Below, one piece after another: positions 1 to 6,264 of a stretch of DNA of 64,000 nt (position 1 is the stretch's first letter; every line of letters starts with the position of its first letter). Where the stretch lies: contig NZ_QICB01000007.1 in assembly GCF_003725295.1 (NCBI RefSeq), positions 1-64,000 of the forward strand, given 5' to 3'. The position numbers and the translations under genes were made by a program. Below the pieces are notes generated by a model. The model made no database searches. It was not told the origin of the DNA and was given only the letters and a program-made list of their open reading frames with translations. Source of the stretch: Slackia faecicanis (GTDB lineage: Bacteria; Actinomycetota; Coriobacteriia; Coriobacteriales; Eggerthellaceae).

Positions 1-115
1 CGAGCGCGACCACGGAGGCGGGGATCGCCCGGTCCCATGCCGAACCCGGCAGCTAAGCCCGCCATCGCCCGACGTACTGCGGTGTAGTCCGCGGAAGGCA
101 GGGTCGTCGCGCTCG
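1..115 (+). rRNA. rrf: 5S ribosomal RNA
   Basis: The first ten bases are the exact reverse complement of bases 106-115, forming helix I. The interior carries the conserved 5S stretch around the cccatgccgaac and agctaagccc motifs. The length fits a 5S rRNA of about 115-118 nt, so the window probably begins at, or one or two bases inside, the 5' end. The 16S and 23S genes of the operon would lie upstream of the window. Confidence 0.93.
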
Positions 116-134
116 CGCGCGGCGCTTTCGCGCC

Positions 135-170
135 GGAAAGGGATCCTTCGGGATCCCTTTCCTTATATAC
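135..170 (+). terminator. Intrinsic terminator of the rRNA operon
   Basis: A perfect 12-bp stem (135-146 with 151-162) closed by a TTCG tetraloop follows the 5S gene by 20 bases. The tail is TTATATA-like, with the T tract partly supplied by the stem. Confidence 0.8.
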
Positions 171-290
171 AGGCATAATGCGCCCGGACGATTCCGTCGT
201 CTGGGCGTTCTTGCATCGGGCCGCGTGCAGGCTTGATACGCGGTCTGATTTTCATGCATCTTTCGCATCGCCTGCGTTAGACCGCTCAGC

Positions 291-320
291 GTCATGCGTC
301 ATGCGTCATGCGTCATGCGT
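291..320 (+). repeat. Tandem heptamer repeat (gtcatgc)x4
   Basis: Four complete copies of the 7-mer gtcatgc and a partial fifth run head to tail upstream of the DUF1653 gene. The repeat stays outside the coding region if the start at 405 is correct. A 7-bp unit can slip and would change the promoter-to-gene distance, but no function is shown. Confidence 0.75.
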
Positions 321-404
321 CGGTGGAGGATGGATACGTCGGGCCACCGCGTCCTCGCCGCGACGCGCGAGAAGCGTTTCCGCAAGATAGATAGGGGTTT
401 CGGC

Positions 405-884
405 ATGGAAGAGCAGCGAGCCATAGAGCCAGGGCTCTATCGTCATTTCAAGGGCAATCGGTACGAGGTCATCGGCACGGCGCTTCATTCGGAAACCGAG
501 GAAGAGCTCGTGGTATACCGCGCGCTCTATGGGTCGTACGGGCTCTGGGTGCGTCCTGCGGCGATGTTTCGAGAAAAGGTCGATAGGGCTAAGTATCCTG
601 ACGTGCAGCAGGAGTATCGCTTCGAGCGCATCGGCGACAGCCCGGTCGAAGCGCTTGGTTCGGCGTGTGAGGCCGACGACGGCGCCGAGGGCGCTTTCGC
701 CGAAGGCGAGCTTGTCGAGGCGAAGCGCCAGATCGATTCCTTGCTCCATAAGCTTCGCAAGACCGCAGAAACGCTCGAGGCGAAAAGCGAACCCGCGCGT
801 TACAAGTCGCAGATAACGCTTGCCCGTAGGCGCATCGAGGCGTTCGAGGTGGCGCGCACGCTCATCGACCGCGCCCAAAGATAG
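405..884 (+). CDS. DUF1653 domain protein
   Basis: This 159-aa protein has an N-terminal DUF1653 module (about residues 5-65) with the characteristic GLYRHFKGNRYEVIG opening, the LVVYRALYG segment and the LWVRPAAMF ending. DUF1653 is a small SH3-like fold of unknown role found alone in many bacteria. The C-terminal 70 residues are charged and predicted helical and are an addition to the usual single-domain form. I chose ATG 405 because the family's conserved N-terminus begins right after it; upstream in-frame codons run through the heptamer repeat. The ribosome site is weak (aggggt, 393-398). The gene stands alone between the rRNA terminator and a bidirectional terminator at 886. Confidence 0.85.
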   Translation: MEEQRAIEPGLYRHFKGNRYEVIGTALHSETEEELVVYRALYGSYGLWVRPAAMFREKVDRAKYPDVQQEYRFERIGDSPVEALGSACEADDGAEGAFAEGELVEAKRQIDSLLHKLRKTAETLEAKSEPARYKSQITLARRRIEAFEVARTLIDRAQR

Positions 885-885
885 A

Positions 886-922
886 AAATGCCGGTCCGCA
901 TCATGGCGGGCCGGCATTTTTC
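886..922. terminator. Bidirectional intrinsic terminator
   Basis: The stem aaaatgccggtccgc / gcgggccggcattttt has A/T runs on both sides and lies between the convergent DUF1653 gene and homoserine dehydrogenase gene. Confidence 0.85.
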
Positions 923-956
923 GTTTTCGATGGCGCCGAGGCGCGTTCGGGCGCGT

Positions 957-2279
957 CTAGTTGGCGAAGACGCCTTCGGTCCAGGCATCGATGTTCTCGA
1001 CGCGGATGATGGAGGAAACCTCGCGAATGCCGTCAAGCGCCTCGAGAGTCGCTTCGGCTTTGCGGATGTCCTTTTCGAGGGCTTCGTGCGTGACGTAGAT
1101 GAGCGTGCAGGTTTCGCCGTCCTCGCTTTCGGTCTGGCTGATGTGCGAGATGGAGATGCCGCACTCGGCGAAGGCGTTGGTGCATGCGGCAAGGGTGCCG
1201 AGCCTGTCTTCGACGGTCAGGCGCACGTAGTAGCGGGTTTTGAGCTCGTCGATGGGGCGGATGGGCATATTGCGGCCGAACGGCTCCTGCTCGGGCAACG
1301 GAGCGCCGCCCTTGGCGATGGGGTCGGCCAGGGCCATGATGTCGCCCACGACCGCGCTTGCGGTGGGGAAAGAGCCTGCGCCTGCGCCGTAGAGCATGGT
1401 TTCGCCCACAGCGTCGCCCACCACGAACACGGCGTTCATGGCACCGTCGACGCTAGCGAGCTGATGGCTGTTCGGAATCATCGTGGGATGCACGCGCACG
1501 TCGATGCCTGCATCGGTCTTGCGGGCGATGGCCAGAAGCTTGATGGTGTAGCCGAATTCGCGTGCCATTTCGATATCGGTGGCCGATACGTTGCGGATGC
1601 CCTGCATGAACACGTCGTCGGTGGTGACGCGCGTCTGGAAGCCGATCGACGAGAGGATGGCGATCTTGGAGGCGGCGTCGAAGCCGTCGACATCGGCGGT
1701 GGGGTCGGCTTCGGCATAGCCTGCTGCCTGCGCTGCGGAAAGGACTTCTTCGAACGAAAGGCCTTCATGCTGCATGCGTGAAAGGATGTAATTCGTGGTG
1801 CCGTTCATGATGCCGGCGATGGTGAGGATGTCGTTGCCCACCAGGTCGTGCTCGAGGGCGTGCACGACGGGGATGCCGCCTGCCGCCGCGGCTTCGCAGC
1901 GGATTTGCACGCCGCATTCGGCCGCGAGCGATGCGAGGTGCTCGACGTGGCGGCCCAGGAGGGCCTTGTTCGCCGACACGACATGCTTGCCGTTCTTGAA
2001 GGATTCTTCGAAGATCTCGGTTGCGGGATGCTCGCCTCCGACGAGTTCGATGACGATGTGGATGTCGGGATCGTTCACGACATCGTGCCAGTCGGGGGTG
2101 AAGACGCCCTCGGCGAGGCCGATGCGCTCCGCTTCCGCCTGGTCGCGGCTGCATGCGCGCTTGATGACCAGGTCGATGCCGTAGTGCTCGAGGTATTTGT
2201 CGTGGTGCTTCATGATGAGGCGGGCGACGCCGCCGCCGACGGTGCCGAGGCCGATGAGGCCGAGGTTCACGCTCTGCAT
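957..2279 (-). CDS. hom: Homoserine dehydrogenase
   Basis: The 440-aa enzyme reduces aspartate-semialdehyde to homoserine with NAD(P)H, in the branch leading to threonine, methionine and isoleucine. The N-terminus is a Rossmann domain with GLIGLGTVGGG near residues 6-16. SANKALL follows at about 103-109. The catalytic domain has GTTNYILSRM and the ADPTADVDGFDAASK signature. A C-terminal ACT domain (about residues 350-440, starting RYYVRLTVEDRLGTLAA) implies allosteric control, usually by threonine. The start is set by an aaggagt ribosome site seven bases upstream of ATG 2279; an upstream in-frame ATG at 2303 would include this site. It is monocistronic here, without adjacent thrB or thrC. Confidence 0.97.
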   Translation of the reverse strand: MQSVNLGLIGLGTVGGGVARLIMKHHDKYLEHYGIDLVIKRACSRDQAEAERIGLAEGVFTPDWHDVVNDPDIHIVIELVGGEHPATEIFEESFKNGKHVVSANKALLGRHVEHLASLAAECGVQIRCEAAAAGGIPVVHALEHDLVGNDILTIAGIMNGTTNYILSRMQHEGLSFEEVLSAAQAAGYAEADPTADVDGFDAASKIAILSSIGFQTRVTTDDVFMQGIRNVSATDIEMAREFGYTIKLLAIARKTDAGIDVRVHPTMIPNSHQLASVDGAMNAVFVVGDAVGETMLYGAGAGSFPTASAVVGDIMALADPIAKGGAPLPEQEPFGRNMPIRPIDELKTRYYVRLTVEDRLGTLAACTNAFAECGISISHISQTESEDGETCTLIYVTHEALEKDIRKAEATLEALDGIREVSSIIRVENIDAWTEGVFAN

Positions 2280-2433
2280 ACGCTTTACTCCTTCAATATG
2301 CATCGAAAAACGCGGGACGGGCCCGCGCATATTGTTGGGGGCATTGTAATGGATATGCGGGCCGGCGAGGGGCCTGATGCGCGAGAAGCGTGTAGTCGGC
2401 GAAGCGTTTTCGACGGAGGAGCCCTGAAACGAA

Positions 2434-2458
2434 AACAGGCCGCTTGAAGCGGCCTGTT
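2434..2458 (-). terminator. Original tRNA-Leu terminator, displaced by the element
   Basis: An 11-bp stem (2434-2444 with 2448-2458) is followed on the minus strand by TTTTCGTTTC. It lies just beyond the left att repeat, where the 3' end of the tRNA-Leu gene lay before insertion. It would now stop leftward transcription leaving the element. Confidence 0.8.
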
Positions 2459-2460
2459 CG

Positions 2461-2503
2461 AATTCGATGGTGCGGGTGAAAGGACTTGAACCTTCATGGG
2501 GTT
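2461..2503. repeat. attL (43-bp direct repeat, tRNA-Leu 3' fragment)
   Basis: This copy is identical to 5853-5895. From 2468 rightward it reads, on the minus strand, as the 3' portion of tRNA-Leu including the variable arm end, T arm, acceptor strand and CCA. It stops abruptly at 2503, so it is a displaced fragment and not a tRNA gene. Confidence 0.93.
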
Positions 2504-2541
2504 AAAAAATTAAATGACCTGGGGAAATATGAGGAAAACTT

Positions 2542-2613
2542 GTACCAGGCTTATGAATGAACGGGATAATTCGGAATAGAAGTCCCTAACAATTCGTACC
2601 AGATTCGTACCAG
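2542..2613 (+). promoter_or_regulatory. Left integrase arm-type sites
   Basis: Three copies of gtaccag start at 2542, 2596 and 2607; the last two are 11 bp apart. The same heptamer pair with the same 11-bp spacing recurs at the other end (5782 and 5793). Such paired short repeats flanking the core are what the N-terminal arm-binding domain of lambda-type integrases binds. The assignment is inferred from repetition and position. Confidence 0.65.
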
Positions 2614-2618
2614 GTTCG

Positions 2619-2657
2619 GGCGGTATGCACCAGATGGGCATACCGCCTTATTTTTTT
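2619..2657 (+). terminator. Intrinsic terminator inside left end of element
   Basis: A perfect 10-bp stem (2619-2628 with 2638-2647) is followed by TTATTTTTTT. It points rightward where no plus-strand gene precedes it in the integrated form. In the excised circle it would lie just downstream of the integrase gene and attP, so it probably ends the integrase transcript. Confidence 0.8.
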
Positions 2658-2738
2658 GTCGGGCTTAGGCCGCGCTCGAAGCTTGCATGGACGTTCACTG
2701 AAACTTGCGCTGAATGGCGATGATGAATTAAAGCTTCA

Positions 2739-3356
2739 TCATCGACGTAGTTTTACGGTCGTGTTGCATTCCTTGCAATATCCCATTCCAGGAGCGGAGG
2801 ATTTGAGGTCAAGGATTGCTCCGCATTGCGGGCAAGCCCCTATCCTTTCCCCATCCAATCCTTCCCTCTCTTTATTCTCAAGTTCTCCATCTAAATTATC
2901 GGTCGCCCTTGACCTATTGAATGGGTCGCCGTCGCCCCATTCAATTGCCCCGTTGGATTCCATTGAATGTTCCTTCGATTTTTCCAAATAGTCGCCCTTT
3001 GACCTATTTGGGCTAGGCGTTGCATTGCTGCTCGTGGGCAAAATCGCCTGGTAAATTTCTTCGCTGAGGCTGAAAACGGTTCCGCCGTTTGTCCCCTTCC
3101 GCGAATTGATTTTGATTAGGCCGAGTTCCTTCAGAGCTAAAGCGGCGTTACGTGCTGCCTTGTACCCAACCTCCATTTTTTCCGCAATGTGTCCGTATGA
3201 AAGGCATATTCGGTTGTTGTGCATGTAGGATTGGGCATACAGGAAATAGAACAGGTTCGTCGCTGTTGGCGATTTGGTGTTTGCGCATAACATTGGGGCT
3301 ACCAGGGCAACGGTGGAGGGGTGAAGCCTGCTCCACCCCTCGCTAGATCCGCCCAT
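2739..3356 (-). CDS. Winged-helix/zinc-ribbon element protein
   Basis: I do not recognise this 205-aa protein as a named family. Residues about 30-100 look like a winged-helix DNA-binding module of the kind found in small replication initiators (FYFLYAQSYMHNNRICLSYG, then helices with KMEVGYKAARNAALALKELG and a KINSRKG wing). The middle is hydrophilic and asparagine/serine-rich. The C-terminus is a four-cysteine zinc ribbon (CPQCG ... CKEC). A gaggag ribosome site precedes ATG 3356. It is the last gene of a leftward operon whose members overlap by one to fourteen bases. A role in replication or copy control of the excised element is inference; a transcription factor is the main alternative. 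Confidence 0.6.
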   Translation of the reverse strand: MGGSSEGWSRLHPSTVALVAPMLCANTKSPTATNLFYFLYAQSYMHNNRICLSYGHIAEKMEVGYKAARNAALALKELGLIKINSRKGTNGGTVFSLSEEIYQAILPTSSNATPSPNRSKGDYLEKSKEHSMESNGAIEWGDGDPFNRSRATDNLDGELENKEREGLDGERIGACPQCGAILDLKSSAPGMGYCKECNTTVKLRR

Positions 3357-3474
3357 AATGGACTCCTCGCTTTCGGCGTTTCGGATAGGTGTTAGAATCC
3401 CGATTCAGGGAGGCGCCCTCCGCCTTGCATTTTTCTACGGTATCGCAGGCGGGGGCTCCCTTCTTTTCATTCAT
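3343..3474 (-). CDS. 43-aa basic peptide, translationally coupled
   Basis: An open frame of 43 codons begins at ATG 3474 inside the last codons of the excisionase gene (ATGA-type overlap) and ends 14 bases into the next gene. The product is charged with a basic tail (PKRRKRG) and two cysteines, and resembles nothing I recognise. It bridges the only gap in an otherwise overlapping operon, which is why I list it. The ribosome site would be the gaggttgc run at the excisionase end. It may simply be a coupling ORF. Confidence 0.4.
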   Translation of the reverse strand: MNEKKGAPACDTVEKCKAEGASLNRDSNTYPKRRKRGVHYGRI

Positions 3475-3700
3475 CGCAACCTCCCTCGCGGATGAAACGC
3501 TCCAGTTCCTGAGGCGCAACGCGCCATGCTGACCCGATTTTCACACCCTTGATTCTCCCTTCTCGGCAAAGCGTCCGTACCGTCTTGTCACAGACGCAGA
3601 GCACTTCTGCCGCCTGCTTGGGCGTGAGAAGGGGCCTGATGCCCATGCGCCCGCTTTTCGCGCTTTCTAGGACGTGCTGCGTGTAATTGAGCCCTGCCAT
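3467..3700 (-). CDS. xis: Excisionase-family DNA-binding protein
   Basis: The 77-aa protein contains a MerR-like helix-turn-helix of the excisionase (HTH_17) family. LLTPKQAAEVLCVCDKTVRT forms the helix pair (about residues 24-43), followed by LCREGRIKGVKIGSAWRVAPQELERFI, the wing and closing helix. Such proteins bend attachment-site DNA and direct the integrase toward excision. Its ATG overlaps the preceding gene's stop codon (TAATG), so the two are translationally coupled. It is divergent from the repressor and integrase, as expected for a lytic-type operon controlled from the 3937-4104 intergenic region. Confidence 0.85.
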   Translation of the reverse strand: MAGLNYTQHVLESAKSGRMGIRPLLTPKQAAEVLCVCDKTVRTLCREGRIKGVKIGSAWRVAPQELERFIREGGCDE

Positions 3701-3936
3701 TATCTTTCCTCGCTTTCCCCATTCGAGAAGGAGGGGTCTTTGCTCAGGAGGAAATAGAGCCCCACCCCGATTAGGTTGGTATTTCCTCGCGGGGTCAGAT
3801 AGTCGGGGAATTCTTTCACAATCTTCAGGGCGGTCGGGCGAGATATGCCCATGAGCTCCTCGAATTGCCCCATGCTGAGCAGACCGGGCAGACCGTCGGG
3901 GTAGAGACGTGCGGCTACAGTTGTCGGGCTTTTCAT
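3700..3936 (-). CDS. Small HTH-like protein, first gene of the leftward operon
   Basis: This 78-aa product starts at ATG 3936, set by an agaagggagt ribosome site; an upstream in-frame start (3984) would bury that site. The middle segment (LLSMGQFEELMGISRPTALKIVKEF) reads like a helix-turn-helix, followed by a possible beta wing (YLTPRGNTNLIGVGLYFL). I do not recognise a specific family. As the first gene after the divergent promoter region, it could be an antirepressor, a Cro-like regulator or a second excision factor. Confidence 0.6.
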   Translation of the reverse strand: MKSPTTVAARLYPDGLPGLLSMGQFEELMGISRPTALKIVKEFPDYLTPRGNTNLIGVGLYFLLSKDPSFSNGESEER

Positions 3937-4060
3937 AAGACTCCCTTCTCTTGTGCTTCGCGCCTTCTCTCGGCGCTTACCCAATTATTCTCATAAATCG
4001 CGAAATTTGCAATTCAATACGATCTAAGAACACGTTTAAAGATAATAGTTGATATAGCCT

Positions 4061-4090
4061 TCAAATATCATAAAATATGAGGATATTTGA
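4061..4090. promoter_or_regulatory. Inverted repeat in the divergent control region
   Basis: A perfect 9-bp inverted repeat, tcaaatatc (4061-4069) and gatatttga (4082-4090), lies in the AT-rich 168-bp gap between the two divergent operons. It abuts the repressor gene's aaggagg ribosome site (4091-4097). It could be the repressor operator or an mRNA hairpin limiting repressor translation; the sequence alone does not decide. Confidence 0.55.
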
Positions 4091-4104
4091 AAGGAGGCAA
4101 TGAA

Positions 4105-4530
4105 ATGCCGAAATCTGAAGCAACCCTGCGTAATGAAATGCTGTTCGATTCCGAAATGCTTGGGATGAAGCTGAGGAGGGCGAGGCGCGACCTGGGATTG
4201 AGCACCACTGAAAGCGCGTCGGCGTATATTTTCGAAAAGACGGGCTACACGATTAGCAGTGATGCCGTGTACCGCATTGAGCGAGGAAAGCAGCCGCCCT
4301 CAACCCCTCAGTTCTTCGCGTTCTGCCTCGCGTATTTCGGGCGTCTGAATCGCGCGGTGGAAATCGACTCAATCATTGATGATTGCGCTTGCAAGGCGTG
4401 GCGCGAGAAGGATTATGCGACCGTTTACGGCGAGGCTAGCGAGCAGACGGGAGGGGATTCCGAGATTCCTGATTTATGCGTAGCTGGAGCGCCTATGCGC
4501 CCGCCTGTGGACGAGCCGTTGCCGTTCTAG
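4105..4530 (+). CDS. XRE-family repressor-like regulator
   Basis: The 141-aa protein has an N-terminal helix-turn-helix of the XRE/Cro-CI type (about residues 20-75: LRRARRDLGLSTTESASAYI, then SSDAVYRIERGKQPPSTPQF). It is therefore the probable lysogeny-type repressor. The C-terminal part is acidic with a proline tail (PPVDEPLPF) and no peptidase or LexA-like cleavage domain, so SOS self-cleavage is unlikely. ATG 4105 follows a consensus aaggagg by seven bases. The integrase start lies 18 bp downstream, suggesting a repressor-integrase operon. Confidence 0.78.
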   Translation: MPKSEATLRNEMLFDSEMLGMKLRRARRDLGLSTTESASAYIFEKTGYTISSDAVYRIERGKQPPSTPQFFAFCLAYFGRLNRAVEIDSIIDDCACKAWREKDYATVYGEASEQTGGDSEIPDLCVAGAPMRPPVDEPLPF

Positions 4531-4548
4531 CCCGTGCGAGGTTGTGCG

Positions 4549-5853
4549 ATGGTGAAGATTAGAGGGAAGGGGACAATCGTTCCTCTTGAGAAGCCTGAGC
4601 GCAGGTGCCAAAGGTGGCAATTGCGCGTTTCCGTAGGACGAGACCCGATTACTGGAAAATACAAGACCAAAACTCGCCGTTTCGAAGGAAGCAAAACCGA
4701 GGCCCAGATGGAGCTCAGGGCGTTCATAAACGAGCTTGAGAGCGGAATCAGGACGGATACGACCGAAATGACGTTCGAGGCGTATGCCGAGCAGTGGCTG
4801 CGGGCGCGTGAGGCGTCGGGGCGGATTGCGCGGGGAACGCTGCGCAAGGATCGGCAGCGCGTGTCTTACTTGCTTCCGCTTATCGGCGGCATCCGTCTTC
4901 TTGACCTGAATGCTGAGGTGATCGAGCGGGCCATGCTCCGCTTGCTTGTGGGGGGAGGCAGGGAAGGGAGGCCGTTGAGCGGAACCACCGCGAACGGCGC
5001 GTTCGTCACGCTCAAGCAGGTGCTTGACGATGCCGTGCGTAAGGACGTGATGCCTCGCAACCCGTGCGAGAGGGCTATACCGCCCAGGAAGGATACGGCC
5101 GAGAAGGCGGCGCTTGGGAAAGCGCAGGCTCGGCGCCTCGCCCTCCTTCTTACGGAGGGACTTCCAGACGCTCGCCGCATGGGTGCCTTGTTGGCGCTTT
5201 GCTGCGGTCTCAGGAGGGGAGAGGTTCTTGGGCTTAGGTGGCAGGATGTTGATTTCGAATCGAGGGTTCTGCGCGTGTCCCACTCCCTCTCTGCCGATGG
5301 AAGGGAGCTCAAGGAGCCCAAAAGCGCGGCGGGGAAGCGGGCTATACCCATCGACGGGCCGTTGCTTGAACGCCTCAGGGAGTGGCGTGGCGTTCAGGGA
5401 AGGTATCTGGTGCCGTTGGGGGTCATGCCCGATGGGGGATGCCCAGTAGTGACCAGTTCAGAAGGAGGGACGATACACCCAGAGAATTACGGGCGATGGT
5501 GGAGGGCATGGGCGGATGAAAATGGATACCCAACCTTGTCTTTTCATCAGTTGCGGCACACCTATGCCACCATGCTTGTTGCCCAGGGTACGGATCTTGT
5601 CACGGCAAAGGGCTTGATGGGGCATTCGGACGCTTCGATGCTGACGAACGTTTACGCCCATCAGGTTGATGAGAACAGAATCCAGGCCGCACGGGGCATA
5701 CAGGGAGAGCTTTTCCCTTCCATCGATTCGGTAATTGAGTTTCCAAGCGAGTCACAGAAAGAGGGATGCGGGGCGCGTTTTGTACCAGATTTGTACCAGA
5801 ATGCCCCAGATACGAAAACAGGCCACATGCAAAATGCAATGTGGCCTGCGTAA
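4549..5853 (+). CDS. int: Site-specific tyrosine recombinase (integrase)
   Basis: The 434-aa integrase has an arm-type/AP2-like N-terminal module (about residues 10-60, WQLRVSVGRDPITGKYKTKT), a core-binding SAM-like domain (about 75-180) and a catalytic domain with the full set of residues: Arg in CCGLRRGEVLGLRW, the HQLRHTYAT box (H-x-x-R), His in LMGHSD, and the nucleophile Tyr in TNVYAH. It catalyses integration and excision at the tRNA-Leu 43-bp core. ATG 4549 is chosen over an upstream GTG (4534); the ribosome site is weak. The last 25 codons overlap two arm-type repeats and the replacement tRNA terminator, and the stop codon ends on the first base of the att repeat. Confidence 0.95.
   Translation: MVKIRGKGTIVPLEKPERRCQRWQLRVSVGRDPITGKYKTKTRRFEGSKTEAQMELRAFINELESGIRTDTTEMTFEAYAEQWLRAREASGRIARGTLRKDRQRVSYLLPLIGGIRLLDLNAEVIERAMLRLLVGGGREGRPLSGTTANGAFVTLKQVLDDAVRKDVMPRNPCERAIPPRKDTAEKAALGKAQARRLALLLTEGLPDARRMGALLALCCGLRRGEVLGLRWQDVDFESRVLRVSHSLSADGRELKEPKSAAGKRAIPIDGPLLERLREWRGVQGRYLVPLGVMPDGGCPVVTSSEGGTIHPENYGRWWRAWADENGYPTLSFHQLRHTYATMLVAQGTDLVTAKGLMGHSDASMLTNVYAHQVDENRIQAARGIQGELFPSIDSVIEFPSESQKEGCGARFVPDLYQNAPDTKTGHMQNAMWPA
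5782..5799 (+). promoter_or_regulatory. Right integrase arm-type sites within int
   Basis: Two gtaccag copies (5782 and 5793) match the left-end pair (2596 and 2607) in sequence and 11-bp spacing. They encode part of the integrase tail (VPDLYQ), so the site and the protein share the same bases. Confidence 0.65.
5815..5848 (-). terminator. Replacement tRNA-Leu terminator embedded in int
   Basis: A 10-bp stem (5819-5828 with 5839-5848) is followed on the minus strand by TTTTCG. It lies 12 bp downstream of the tRNA-Leu CCA end and inside the last codons of the integrase. It mirrors the chromosomal terminator at 2434-2458 in position and in its outer bases (acgaaaacaggcc), but the stem sequence differs. 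Confidence 0.8.
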
Positions 5854-5895
5854 ATTCGATGGTGCGGGTGAAAGGACTTGAACCTTCATGGGGTT
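5853..5895. repeat. attR (43-bp direct repeat within tRNA-Leu)
   Basis: This copy is identical to 2461-2503. It supplies the 3' half of the functional tRNA-Leu gene, from the CCA (5860-5862) to the variable arm, so integration leaves the tRNA intact. Confidence 0.93.
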
Positions 5896-5946
5896 GCCCC
5901 CATACGGACCTGAACCGTACGCGTCTGCCAATTCCGCCACACCCGC
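5860..5946 (-). tRNA. leuT: tRNA-Leu (CAG anticodon)
   Basis: The minus strand folds into a class II tRNA of 87 nt including an encoded CCA. It has acceptor GCGGGTG paired with CACCCGC, a D arm with TGGCAGACGC, an anticodon stem TACGG/CCGTA around loop TTCAGGT (anticodon CAG), a long variable arm (TGGGGGCAACCCCA) and a T arm with GGTTCAAGTCC. The 3' part from 5895 downward belongs to the integrated element. The symbol is a placeholder; the CAG anticodon identifies a CUG-reading leucine tRNA. Confidence 0.96.
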
Positions 5947-5988
5947 GTGGCTTTGCAGCCTGCTTTCTTCTGTCGAAAGCGATTGGAA

Positions 5989-6017
5989 ATATTACAGGAG
6001 TATGCCGACATGCGCAA
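5989..6017 (-). promoter_or_regulatory. Promoter of tRNA-Leu
   Basis: On the minus strand, TTGCGC and TAATAT are separated by 17 bp, placing transcription start about 35 nt upstream of the tRNA 5' end. Confidence 0.65.
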
Positions 6018-6140
6018 GATGTTTTTGAAAATATTTTTCGATTTTCGAAAAATCGCATGCTGACGACAGCGGATGCGGCCGCTTCGGCCTTGTATCGTCG
6101 CGGGCGTGCGGGGCCTCTCGAAAAAAGAGCATCATGCTTC

Positions 6141-6168
6141 TTGCTACTATCGCACAGCGGTGTATGAT
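6141..6168 (+). promoter_or_regulatory. Promoter upstream of pyridoxamine kinase
   Basis: TTGCTA (6141-6146) and TATGAT (6163-6168) with a 16-bp spacer lie about 95 bp before the start codon. Confidence 0.55.
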
Positions 6169-6264
6169 AGCCCTCACGAAAGCGTCGAAGGAACCGCACG
6201 GCATAAGGCGATGCGGCGTCGGCGCCAAACGAACGAGATGGTATTCCATCGAGAGGAGAACCTC

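Larger units (their letters stand above)
2461..5895. mobile_element. 3.4-kb integrative element in tRNA-Leu(CAG)
   Basis: Two identical 43-bp direct repeats (2461-2503 and 5853-5895) bound a segment encoding, from the left, a zinc-ribbon winged-helix protein, a 43-aa peptide, an excisionase, a 78-aa protein (all minus strand), then a divergent XRE repressor and a tyrosine integrase. The right repeat completes an intact tRNA-Leu; the left repeat is the displaced tRNA 3' end. The layout is that of a temperate integrative element reduced to replication/regulation and recombination modules. No relaxase, capsid, terminase or accessory cargo is visible. It could be a phage-satellite remnant, a small mobilisable island or a plasmid-like element. 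Confidence 0.93.

Noticed and set aside
2468-2503. A second tRNA-Leu gene at the left att site
   Set aside because: Only the 3' 36 bases of the tRNA are present; the acceptor 5' strand, D arm and anticodon arm are missing.
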